Of a stretch of 64,000 nucleotides of DNA, positions 49,018 to 56,561 are shown piece after piece. Made by a program: the position numbers and the translations under genes. The notes under the pieces were generated by a model. The model did no database searches and was not told the DNA's origin. It saw only the letters and a program-made list of their open reading frames with translations. Each line of letters opens with the position of its first letter. The first letter of the stretch is position 1. The DNA comes from CADEFQ01 sp035433705 (GTDB taxonomy: Bacteria; Pseudomonadota; Gammaproteobacteria; Steroidobacterales; Steroidobacteraceae), in contig DAORVK010000012.1 of assembly GCA_035433705.1 (NCBI GenBank), forward strand, positions 1-64,000, given 5' to 3'.

Positions 49018-50691
49018 ATGAGCGACGCCCCGCTCTCGCCCGTGGAGCACATCAAGGCCAGGAGCCGGCTGCTGCGCGGCACGCTCGAGACGAGCCTCGC
49101 GGACGCGCCTACCGGAGCGCTCGCCGAGGACGACACAAGCCTGCTCAAGTTTCATGGCAGCTATCAACAGGACGACCGCGATCTGCGTGAAGAGCGGCGG
49201 CTGCAGAAACTCGAGCCCGCCTACAGCTTCATGATCCGCACGCGCCTGCCGGGCGGCATCTGCAAGCCGAAGCAGTGGCTCGCACTCGATGAGATCGCGT
49301 GCGTGTACGGGAACGGCACGCTGCGACTCACCACGCGCCAGGCGTTCCAGTTCCATGGCGTGGTGAAGCGCGACCTGAAGGCGACGATGGCCGCCATCAA
49401 CGCGACATTGATCGACACGATCGCCGCCTGCGGCGACGTGAACCGCAACGTGATCGCGAGCGCGAACCCGGTCGAGTCCCGGCTGCACGCGGAGATCTAC
49501 GCCTGGGCCTCGAAGATCTCCGAACATCTGCTGCCGCGCACGCGCGCCTACCACGAGATCTGGCTCGGCGAGGAAAAGATTGCCGGCACACCCGAAGTCG
49601 AGCCGATCTACGGAGCGACCTACCTGCCGCGCAAGTTCAAGATCGCACTCGTCGTGCCGCCGCTCAATGACGTCGACGTCTTCGCGCATGATCTTGGCTT
49701 CATCGCGATCGTCGAGGCAGGTGCGAAGGGTCCGCGCCTCGCGGGCTTCAATGTCGCCGTCGGCGGCGGGCTCGGCGCGACGCATGGCGACGCAGCGACG
49801 TACCCGCGACTCGCGCAAGTCGCCGGCTTCATCGCGCCCGAAGAGACGCTCGCGGTCACCGAAGCGGTGGTCACGACGCAGCGCGACTTCGGGGACCGCG
49901 CCAATCGCAAGCGTGCACGCCTCAAATACACCATCGAAACAATGGGCCTGCCCGCCTTCATCGCAGAAGTCGAGCGTCGTGCGAGCGTGCGGCTTGCACC
50001 TGCGCGACCCTATGCCTTCACAACGAGTGGCGACCGCTTCGGCTGGACCCAGGGCTTCGACGAGCGCTGGCATCTCAACCTGCGCATCCCGGCCGGTCGC
50101 ATCGCCGACCGCGACAGCGCGCGGCAACTCACCGGTCTGCGCGCCATCGCCCAGATACATCGCGGAGACTTCCGCCTCACGCCGAACCAGAACCTCATCA
50201 TCGCGAACGTCGCGGCCGGGGATCGCGCGCCGATCGACGCGCTCGTGCTCGATCACGGGCTCGACCTGTACACGCGTGCCTCACCGACGAGCCTCGACGC
50301 GCTCGCCTGCGTCGCGCTACCGACCTGCCCGCTTGCGATGGCCGAAGCCGAACGCTACCTCCCCGATTTCCTCGCGGCCTTCGAGGCGCGTCTTGCGCAT
50401 CATGGGCTGGCGCGGGCCCCGGTGCTCGTGCGCATCTCCGGCTGTCCGAACGGCTGCTCGCGGCCCTGGCTCGCTGAGGTCGCGCTCGTCGGCAAGGCGC
50501 CGGGGCGCTACAACCTGCATCTCGGCGGCAATGCGACCGGTGAGCGCCTGAACGTGCTCTTTCGCGAGAACCTCGCAGAGGCGGCGATCCTCGAGGCGCT
50601 CGATCCGCTGCTGTGGCAGTACGCAAACGAGCGCCGGCCCGACGAACGCTTCGGAGATTTTCTGTGGCGCGCGAAGCTGCTCTCCGCGTGA
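49018..50691 (+). CDS. cysI: Sulfite reductase hemoprotein subunit (siroheme/4Fe-4S)
   Basis: 557 residues. The four cysteines that ligate the coupled siroheme-4Fe-4S centre are C431 and C437 (ACVALPTCPLAMAE) and C476 and C480 (ISGCPNGCSRPW). LRLTTRQAFQFHGV, AYAWASKISEHLLP-like NRNVIASANPVESRLHAEI and KAPGRYNLHLGGN follow CysI throughout. It reduces sulfite to sulfide with six electrons from CysJ and needs siroheme, which the downstream genes appear to make. The frame is open from 48592 in cysJ; ATG 49018 is the clear start. The stop overlaps the GTG start of cysH. Confidence 0.95.
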   Translation: MSDAPLSPVEHIKARSRLLRGTLETSLADAPTGALAEDDTSLLKFHGSYQQDDRDLREERRLQKLEPAYSFMIRTRLPGGICKPKQWLALDEIACVYGNGTLRLTTRQAFQFHGVVKRDLKATMAAINATLIDTIAACGDVNRNVIASANPVESRLHAEIYAWASKISEHLLPRTRAYHEIWLGEEKIAGTPEVEPIYGATYLPRKFKIALVVPPLNDVDVFAHDLGFIAIVEAGAKGPRLAGFNVAVGGGLGATHGDAATYPRLAQVAGFIAPEETLAVTEAVVTTQRDFGDRANRKRARLKYTIETMGLPAFIAEVERRASVRLAPARPYAFTTSGDRFGWTQGFDERWHLNLRIPAGRIADRDSARQLTGLRAIAQIHRGDFRLTPNQNLIIANVAAGDRAPIDALVLDHGLDLYTRASPTSLDALACVALPTCPLAMAEAERYLPDFLAAFEARLAHHGLARAPVLVRISGCPNGCSRPWLAEVALVGKAPGRYNLHLGGNATGERLNVLFRENLAEAAILEALDPLLWQYANERRPDERFGDFLWRAKLLSA

Positions 50692-51428
50692 AGGCAGCTC
50701 CCGCAGGGTTGCAGATCGCGCGGGCGCGCGATGGCGACCCACAGGCGCTCGAAGCGCTGAATGCCTCGCTCGCGGCGCTATCAGCCATCGAACGCATTGC
50801 GTTTGCTTTCGAGCAGCTGCCGGGCGCGCACATTCTCTCATCCAGTTTCGGCGCCCAGGCCGCTGTTGCGCTGCATGTCACGACACAGATTTCGCCCGAC
50901 GTGCCGGTTGTACTCGTCGATACAGGCTATCTTTTTCCCGAGACCTACCGCTTCGTCGACGAGCTGACGCTGCGCCTGAAACTCAACCTGCACGTCGCGC
51001 ACCCTGCAGTGTCGGCGGCCTGGATCGAAGCGCGCCACGGAAGGCTCTGGGAAAGCGGGCTCGACGGGCTCGACCACTACGGCCGGATCGTCAAGTCGGA
51101 GCCGATGCAACGCAAGCTCGATGAGCTGGGCGCGGGTACGTGGATCTCCGGCCTGCGTCGCGTGCAGTCGTCGAGCCGCGCCGCCGCGCCCTTCATCAGC
51201 ATGCAGGACAGGCGTTTCAAACTGCACCCGCTCGCCGACTGGACCGATCGCGACGTCGGTCGCTATCTCGAGCAGCACGCACTGCCGTATCACCCGCTTT
51301 GGGAGAAGGGCTACGTATCGATCGGCGACTGGCACACAACCCGCTCGCTTGCCGAGGCGGGCAGCCTCGAAGGCACGCGCTTCTTTGGCCTGAAGCGCGA
51401 GTGCGGCCTGCACGGCCTCGACGGCTGA
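50688..51428 (+). CDS. cysH: Phosphoadenylylsulfate (PAPS) reductase
   Basis: 246 residues, like E. coli CysH (244). The catalytic cysteine is C239 in the C-terminal ECGLH. SSSFGAQAAVALH is the PP-loop-like site and VDTGYLFPETYRFVDEL the following block. The CC/CxxC iron-sulfur motifs of APS reductases are absent (KSEPMQRKLDEL instead), so PAPS is the predicted substrate; CysDN and CysC must be elsewhere. Thioredoxin or glutaredoxin is the reductant. The GTG at 50688 overlaps the cysI stop (GTGA); an in-frame ATG at 50613 would overlap cysI by 79 bp. The stop overlaps the next start. Confidence 0.94.
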   Translation: MKAAPAGLQIARARDGDPQALEALNASLAALSAIERIAFAFEQLPGAHILSSSFGAQAAVALHVTTQISPDVPVVLVDTGYLFPETYRFVDELTLRLKLNLHVAHPAVSAAWIEARHGRLWESGLDGLDHYGRIVKSEPMQRKLDELGAGTWISGLRRVQSSSRAAAPFISMQDRRFKLHPLADWTDRDVGRYLEQHALPYHPLWEKGYVSIGDWHTTRSLAEAGSLEGTRFFGLKRECGLHGLDG

Positions 51429-52810
51429 TGCGCGCGCCCCGCACCCTCACGATCGGCGCCCGCGCGAGCGCACTGTCGCGTACCCAGGCACAGCTCGTGG
51501 GCAACGCGCTCTCTGCGCACGATCCGCGCCTCGACATCCGCTATGCCTTCTCGAACGCCGTTGGCGACCGGGANNNNNNNNNNNNNNNNNNNNNNNNNNN
51601 NNNNNNNNNNNNNNNNNNNNNNNNNNNNNNNNNNNNNNNNNNNNNNNNNNNNNNNNNNNNNNNNNNNNNNNNNCGGCGCGCCACGAATCTGCGAGAGTTC
51701 CTCCCGTGGGCATTGCCGGGCGGCGTCGGGAAGGCGAGCTTCCGTCCTGTACGCGGCGACATCCTGCGACGCCTGCGCACACTCCTGACGGGCGATGCCG
51801 ACGCGCTCGTCGTCGCGAAGGCCGCCATCGATCGGTTGCTGGCGGTGGGCGAAGAGCTCGCCCCCGTACGCCGCGAGGTGCGCGCTGCGCTCAACGCCTG
51901 CCGCCTCATGGTACTGCCGCTCGCAGCGAACCCGGCCGCGCCCGCACAAGCTGCGCTTGCGATCGAAGTGCGGCGAGACCGCAGCGATGTTGCGGACGTG
52001 CTTGCGGCGATCAATCACGCGCCGACTTTCGCGCGCGTGCTCGAAGAGCGCGCACAACTTGCCGCCACGCGCGACGAAGATCATCCGGTCGGTGTCTCGA
52101 TCGTGCCGCTCGAGGGCGGGCCCGCGAGCACGAAGGCCGAGGCCGTCTTCGTGCGCGGATCGCTGCAGGGCGTACAGGTTGAGGCGGCGCACTTGCGCGA
52201 CCGCGAGCCGCCGCTACCTCGCGTGGCGAGTCGGGGATCCGTGTGGACGGGCGAGCGCGCGGGCAGTCACACCTTGCGCCGGATTGCGCTCGCCTCCGGC
52301 AACGCACCATCGGGTGCCGAGCACTTCGGTCTGCTGATCGCTCGCGCCGAGGCGTTGCCCGATCGCTGGCCCCTGACGCCGCAACAGGTGGTCTGGACCG
52401 CCGGCCTCGAGACGTGGCGCAAACTCGCCGCGCGCGGGGTCTGGGTGAGCGGCAGCGACGAGAGTCTCGGTGAAACCGGCGCCATCGCGGCGCGGCATCT
52501 CTTTCCGCAAGTCGAGCGCTGGGTGAAGCTTTCACACGATGCGGGCTACGACACTCCTCATGCAACCCGTGTGGCGACGTACCGACTCGAGCGCGCAGTG
52601 CCACTCGAAGACATCCGGCTTCACAGCCATTTTTTCTGGCGCAGTGGCTCAGTGTTTCTCGAGTACTTGCGGGCCAATCCCCGGCTGCGCGAGGCCTGGC
52701 ACGGCTGCGGCCCCGGCAACACGCTCGCGATGATCCGCGCGGCGATCGGGCCGGAGCGCGTGCGCGCGTTCCTGTCGCCGGAACAGTTTCTCGCCGGGAT
52801 GGGGGCCTGA
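51428..52810 (+). CDS. HemC-HemD-like fusion (predicted tetrapyrrole synthase), interrupted by gap
   Basis: The N-terminus TIGARASALSRTQAQLVGNAL is HemC-like. After the gap, RRATNLREFLP and RPVRGDILRRLRTLLTGDADALVVAKAAIDRLL align with the RRxxQL and RGNVxTRLxKLxxGxxDA blocks of hydroxymethylbilane synthase, and LAIEVRRD and ERAQLA follow. The expected GGC motif carrying the dipyrromethane cysteine is replaced by RDEDHPVG, and the usual AVGQGA is AANPAAPAQAA. The last about 200 residues (WTAGLETWRKLAARG, SHFFWRSGSVFLEYL, CGPGNTLAMIRAAIG) look HemD-like. HemC blocks suggest about 95 residues are missing in the 100-N gap. It overlaps cysH (ATGA). Function is predicted by context with HemB, ALAS and CysG; it may be a new variant or a degraded enzyme. 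Confidence 0.65.
   Translation: MRAPRTLTIGARASALSRTQAQLVGNALSAHDPRLDIRYAFSNAVGDRXXXXXXXXXXXXXXXXXXXXXXXXXXXXXXXXXXRRATNLREFLPWALPGGVGKASFRPVRGDILRRLRTLLTGDADALVVAKAAIDRLLAVGEELAPVRREVRAALNACRLMVLPLAANPAAPAQAALAIEVRRDRSDVADVLAAINHAPTFARVLEERAQLAATRDEDHPVGVSIVPLEGGPASTKAEAVFVRGSLQGVQVEAAHLRDREPPLPRVASRGSVWTGERAGSHTLRRIALASGNAPSGAEHFGLLIARAEALPDRWPLTPQQVVWTAGLETWRKLAARGVWVSGSDESLGETGAIAARHLFPQVERWVKLSHDAGYDTPHATRVATYRLERAVPLEDIRLHSHFFWRSGSVFLEYLRANPRLREAWHGCGPGNTLAMIRAAIGPERVRAFLSPEQFLAGMGA
51574..51673. other. Assembly gap (100 N) inside hemC-like gene
   Basis: 100-N placeholder. Compared with HemC, the region holding the catalytic aspartate (HSMKD motif) is missing here, about 95 residues or 285 bp. 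The catalytic state of the HemC-like half therefore cannot be read from this window. Confidence 0.99.
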
Positions 52811-52814
52811 AGCG

Positions 52815-53855
52815 ATGCTCGAGCGAGTCACCACGGCATCCGCACGGGTACGGGGCGCACTGCCATCACGCGGCGACCCGCTCGCAGCATCGCCCCGCCG
52901 CCTGCAGCGTCTTCGCCGCACGGCGCCCTTGCGCGATCTCGTCGCCGAGACCGGCTTCACGCAGAGCCAGCTGATCCAGCCTCTCTTCATCGCCGAGGAT
53001 CCGGCCGATGCGGGTGCGATCGCGGGGCTCCCGGGCAACTTGCGCCTCACGCAGGACACTGCGCGGGCGCAACTCGATGCCGACCTCGAAGTGGGAGTAC
53101 GTCAGTACCTTCTCTTCCCGGTGCCGGCACGCAAGCACGCACGCGATTTCGATCCGGCTTTCATCTGCGAGACGATTGCGGCACTTCGCCTCCGCGCCGG
53201 CAAGGATGCGAGCCTGTGGCTCGACACCTGCCTCTGCGGCTACACGGCTGATGGTCATTGCTGCCTGCACGATACGCATGGCGAGCAGGACCTGCCGGCT
53301 ACGCTCGATGCTCTGGCCGACCTCGCACTCGCCTACGCCGCGGCTGGTGCGGACGGCATCGCGCCGAGCGACATGAACGACGGCCGCGTCGCGGCGTTGC
53401 GGCTCGCGCTCGATTCGGCAGGGCATGATCTCCTCCCGATCATGAGCTACAGCACGAAGTTCGCGAGCCAGCTCTACGGGCCGTTTCGCGGCGCGGCGCA
53501 TTCGGCACCCACGCACGGCGACCGGCGCAGCTATCAGATCGACGTGCGTGCCAGGCGCGATGCCCTTGCGAGCTCGCAGCGCTGCGCGGCCGAAGGCGCC
53601 GATCTGCTGATGGTGAAACCGGGCATGAGTTCGCTCGATCTGCTCCGCCCGATCGCGGACTCGACGGGCCTCGCAGTGGGTGCCTACCAGGTGAGTGGCG
53701 AGTACGCGGCGCTGGCGCTGCTCGCACGAGAAGGATTCGCGGACTTCGACGCCGCGCTCCTCGAAAGCTGGCATGCGCTGCGCCGGGGCGGCGCAGCGTT
53801 CATCATCACCTATGGTGCCCGGCTCGGCCGCGCGCTCGGCCTCGCGGCGAGGTAG
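52815..53855 (+). CDS. hemB: Delta-aminolevulinic acid dehydratase (porphobilinogen synthase)
   Basis: 346 residues. Both Schiff-base lysines are present: K215 (SYSTKFAS) and K268 (LLMVKPGM). The zinc-type triple cysteine is C139, C141 and C149 (DTCLCGYTADGHCC). SGEYA and YGPFRGAA also match. It condenses two ALA into porphobilinogen. The sequence is divergent from typical proteobacterial HemB around residues 60-135 and carries the zinc rather than the magnesium-only active-site pattern. It follows the hemCD-like stop by 4 bp and precedes ALAS by 4 bp, so it is a dedicated operon copy. A housekeeping hemB is expected elsewhere in the genome. Confidence 0.9.
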   Translation: MLERVTTASARVRGALPSRGDPLAASPRRLQRLRRTAPLRDLVAETGFTQSQLIQPLFIAEDPADAGAIAGLPGNLRLTQDTARAQLDADLEVGVRQYLLFPVPARKHARDFDPAFICETIAALRLRAGKDASLWLDTCLCGYTADGHCCLHDTHGEQDLPATLDALADLALAYAAAGADGIAPSDMNDGRVAALRLALDSAGHDLLPIMSYSTKFASQLYGPFRGAAHSAPTHGDRRSYQIDVRARRDALASSQRCAAEGADLLMVKPGMSSLDLLRPIADSTGLAVGAYQVSGEYAALALLAREGFADFDAALLESWHALRRGGAAFIITYGARLGRALGLAAR

Positions 53856-53859
53856 CGGC

Positions 53860-55068
53860 ATGTTCGACTTCCGGGGATTTTTCGAAGGCGCCAATGCGAA
53901 GCTCAGGCGTAAGCATCATTACCGCGTGTTTCGCGAGCTGCGCCGTTCTCCCGGGCGCTTCCCGCGGGCCGAGTGGCACGCTCCCGACGGGTCCTGGCGC
54001 GATGTCACGGTCTGGTGCAGCAACGACTATCTCGGCATGAGCCAACATCCCGCGGTGCTCGATACTGCGCGCGCGGCTCTCGCGCGCTACGGTGCAGGCG
54101 CGGGTGGCACGCGCAATATCTCGGGCACCACCGACCTCCTCGTTGCACTCGAGCGCGAACTCGCCGACTGGCATGCGAAGGACGCCGCCCTGCTCTTCTC
54201 TTCGGGCTATGTCGCGAACGACACCACGCTCGCCACGCTCGCCCGTGCGCTGCCGGGCGGGGTCGTGTTCTCCGATGCGGCCAATCACGCGTCGATGATC
54301 CAGGGAATCCGCGCAAGTCGCCAGCGCTGCGTCGTGTTCCGCCACAACGACGCCGCGCATCTCGATGGGCTCCTGGCCGCGCACGATCCGGCCGCACCGA
54401 AGCTGGTCGCGTTCGAATCCCTCTATTCCATGGACGGTGACATCGCCCCGCTCGCCGACCTGCTCACGGTGGCGAAGCGCCACGGCGCACTCACCTTCGT
54501 CGACGAGACGCACGCCGTCGGCGTGCACGGCCCGCGCGGCGGCGGGCTGCTCGAGGCACACGGGCTGCTCGATACCGTCGATGTCGTGCAGGGCGGGCTC
54601 GGCAAGGGCGTGGGCGTGGTGGGCGGCTTCATCACCGGCGCCGCCGCGATCATCGACTTCGTGCGCAGTCATGCGCCAGGTTTCATTTTCACGACGGCGT
54701 TGCCACCGCACGTCGCCGCTGCGGCGCTCGCGTCGGTTCGTCACCTCAAGACGAGCGGCCTGGAGCGCGCAGCACTGCAGGCGCGCGTCGCGAGCGTGCG
54801 CTCGGCGCTCGCCGCCGCGGGCGTGCCGATCGCGCCTGCGCCAGGTCAGATCATTCCGCTGGTCATCGGCGACGCCGCAGCCTGTCGTGCGCTTGCGGAC
54901 GAGCTTCTCGAGGTACACGGTATCTACCTTCAAGCCATCGTGTTTCCTACCGTGCCACGCGACGGCGCGCGTTTGCGCATCACGCCCGGTCCGTTGCACA
55001 CCGATGCGGATCAGGCGCAACTCGTCGCGGCACTCGCGAGTGCGTTCGCGCGACGGCAGGCGGCCTGA
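53860..55068 (+). CDS. hemA: 5-aminolevulinate synthase (C4/Shemin pathway)
   Basis: 402 residues, full-length alpha-oxoamine synthase. The PLP lysine is K249 (VVQGGLGKGVGVVGG). CSNDYLGMSQHP, GAGAGGTRNISGTT, SSGYVANDTTLATLA, SDAANHASMIQGIR and APGFIFTTALPP, plus RHND, distinguish ALA synthase from KBL and BioF relatives. It condenses glycine with succinyl-CoA to ALA. Most gammaproteobacteria instead make ALA from glutamyl-tRNA (GtrA-type HemA plus HemL), so this gene is a notable acquisition or paralogue. It lies between hemB and cysG with 4- and 7-bp spacers. Confidence 0.92.
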   Translation: MFDFRGFFEGANAKLRRKHHYRVFRELRRSPGRFPRAEWHAPDGSWRDVTVWCSNDYLGMSQHPAVLDTARAALARYGAGAGGTRNISGTTDLLVALERELADWHAKDAALLFSSGYVANDTTLATLARALPGGVVFSDAANHASMIQGIRASRQRCVVFRHNDAAHLDGLLAAHDPAAPKLVAFESLYSMDGDIAPLADLLTVAKRHGALTFVDETHAVGVHGPRGGGLLEAHGLLDTVDVVQGGLGKGVGVVGGFITGAAAIIDFVRSHAPGFIFTTALPPHVAAAALASVRHLKTSGLERAALQARVASVRSALAAAGVPIAPAPGQIIPLVIGDAAACRALADELLEVHGIYLQAIVFPTVPRDGARLRITPGPLHTDADQAQLVAALASAFARRQAA

Positions 55069-55075
55069 GCCCTTG

Positions 55076-56527
55076 ATGCGGTACTTTCCCTTGTTCCTCG
55101 ATCTCGACGGCCGCGATGTGCTCGTGATCGGCGGCGGCGCCGTTGCGCTGCGCAAGGTCGAGACATTGCGGTTGGCCGGTGCGCGCGTGACGGTCATCGC
55201 AGAGTCCCTCCACGAGGCGCTGCGAGCGCTTGCGGCACGAGGCGGCATCTCGCTGCATGAACGCCGTTTCGAATCGCGCGACATCGAGGCGCCTGGCCTC
55301 GCGCGCCCGCGGCTGATCATCGCCGCGACGGGCGATCGGGACGTCAACGCCGTTGCGGCACGCGCCGCGGACGCCGCCGGCATCCCCTGCAACGTGGTCG
55401 ATGATCGCGAGCTGTCCACCTGCCTGATGCCGGCGATCATTGATCGCTCGCCGGTGCAGATCGCCATCTCGACGGGCGGCGCCTCGCCGGTGTTCGCGCG
55501 GCTCATCCGTGAACGACTGGAAGCACTCCTCGACGAATCGCTCGGCCCGCTCGCGCAGTTCGCGGAGCGCTGGCGCGCCACCGCGCGCAAGGTCCTCGCC
55601 AGTGTGGGCGCGCGGCGCCGGTATTTCTCGTGGCTGCTCACAGGGCCCGCGGCGCACGCGATTCGCGACGGGCGCCGCGCTGAAGCGGATCGCCTCGCCA
55701 CGCGCGAGCTCGCACGCTTGCGTCACCGCGCGAATGGCGGTACCGGTCGGGTCGCGGACTCGCCAGCCGCCGGCCATGTTTCGCTCGTCGGCGCCGGGCC
55801 CGGCGACCCGGGCCTCCTCACGCTGAAGGGTTTGCGCACGCTGCAGGAAGCCGACGTCGTGATTCACGACCGCCTCGCGTCCGCAGGTGTGCTCGAACTC
55901 GCGCGGCGCGACGCGGAGCGGATCGATGTCGGCAAGCGGCCGGGCGCCGGTACGTCACAGGACGCAATCAATGCGCTCCTTGTCGAGCACGCACTTCGCG
56001 GCCGGCGCGTGGTGCGACTGAAGGGCGGCGACCCGTTCCTCTTCGGCCGCGGCGGCGAGGAGATCGACGCGCTGCGCGCGGCCGGCATCAGCTTCGATAT
56101 CGTCCCGGGCATCACGGCCGCGGTCGCGGCCGGTGCCTCGGCGGCAATCCCGCTGACGGATCGGCGGCACGTACACGCTGTGCGCCTGATCACGGGCAAC
56201 GATCCCGCCGTTCTCGGGGCCTTTGACTTCTCAGACGTCGCCGCGGGGCGCGAAACACTCGCGGTCTACATGGGCGTCGCGCAATTGCCGGCGCTGCGCG
56301 CACGCCTGCTCGCTGCAGGCGTGCCGCCCGCCATGCCTGTCGCGCTCATCGAGAACGCGAGCCGCGCGGAGCAGCGCGTCGTCTCGACCACGGTCGACGA
56401 CCTTGCCATGGCGGCCGACAGGCACCGGATCGCCTCGCCGGCGATCACGCTGGCCGGCTTCGTTGCAGCGTCAGCGGCAGCGCGGTGGCATCCAGACTTG
56501 AAATCCGCAGCCGATCGGAGTATCTGA
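55076..56527 (+). CDS. cysG: Siroheme synthase CysG
   Basis: 483 residues, trifunctional. The N-terminal half is precorrin-2 dehydrogenase/sirohydrochlorin ferrochelatase (GGGAVALRKVETL, NVVDDRELSTCLMPAIID, ISTGGASPVFARLIRE). The C-terminal half is uroporphyrinogen-III C-methyltransferase (SLVGAGPGDPGLLTLKGL, VRLKGGDPFLFGRGGEE, GITAAVAAGASAAIPLT). It converts uroporphyrinogen III to siroheme, the cofactor of CysI in the same operon. The ATG at 55076 is 7 bp after the ALAS stop. Longer in-frame readings (to 54365) overlap ALAS. It is the final gene of the coupled set. Confidence 0.95.
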   Translation: MRYFPLFLDLDGRDVLVIGGGAVALRKVETLRLAGARVTVIAESLHEALRALAARGGISLHERRFESRDIEAPGLARPRLIIAATGDRDVNAVAARAADAAGIPCNVVDDRELSTCLMPAIIDRSPVQIAISTGGASPVFARLIRERLEALLDESLGPLAQFAERWRATARKVLASVGARRRYFSWLLTGPAAHAIRDGRRAEADRLATRELARLRHRANGGTGRVADSPAAGHVSLVGAGPGDPGLLTLKGLRTLQEADVVIHDRLASAGVLELARRDAERIDVGKRPGAGTSQDAINALLVEHALRGRRVVRLKGGDPFLFGRGGEEIDALRAAGISFDIVPGITAAVAAGASAAIPLTDRRHVHAVRLITGNDPAVLGAFDFSDVAAGRETLAVYMGVAQLPALRARLLAAGVPPAMPVALIENASRAEQRVVSTTVDDLAMAADRHRIASPAITLAGFVAASAAARWHPDLKSAADRSI

Positions 56528-56561
56528 CGCGGTTGTTGCCTTCTACAAGCAAGGAAGCGCC

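Noticed and set aside
50688..51428. Annotation as APS reductase
   Set aside because: The CC and CxxC iron-sulfur ligands are absent; only the ECGLH cysteine remains, as in PAPS reductase.
53860..55068. Glycine C-acetyltransferase (Kbl) or BioF
   Set aside because: ALAS-specific blocks (GTRNISGTT, SDAANHASMIQGIR, APGFIFTT) and the hemB/cysG context favour ALA synthase.
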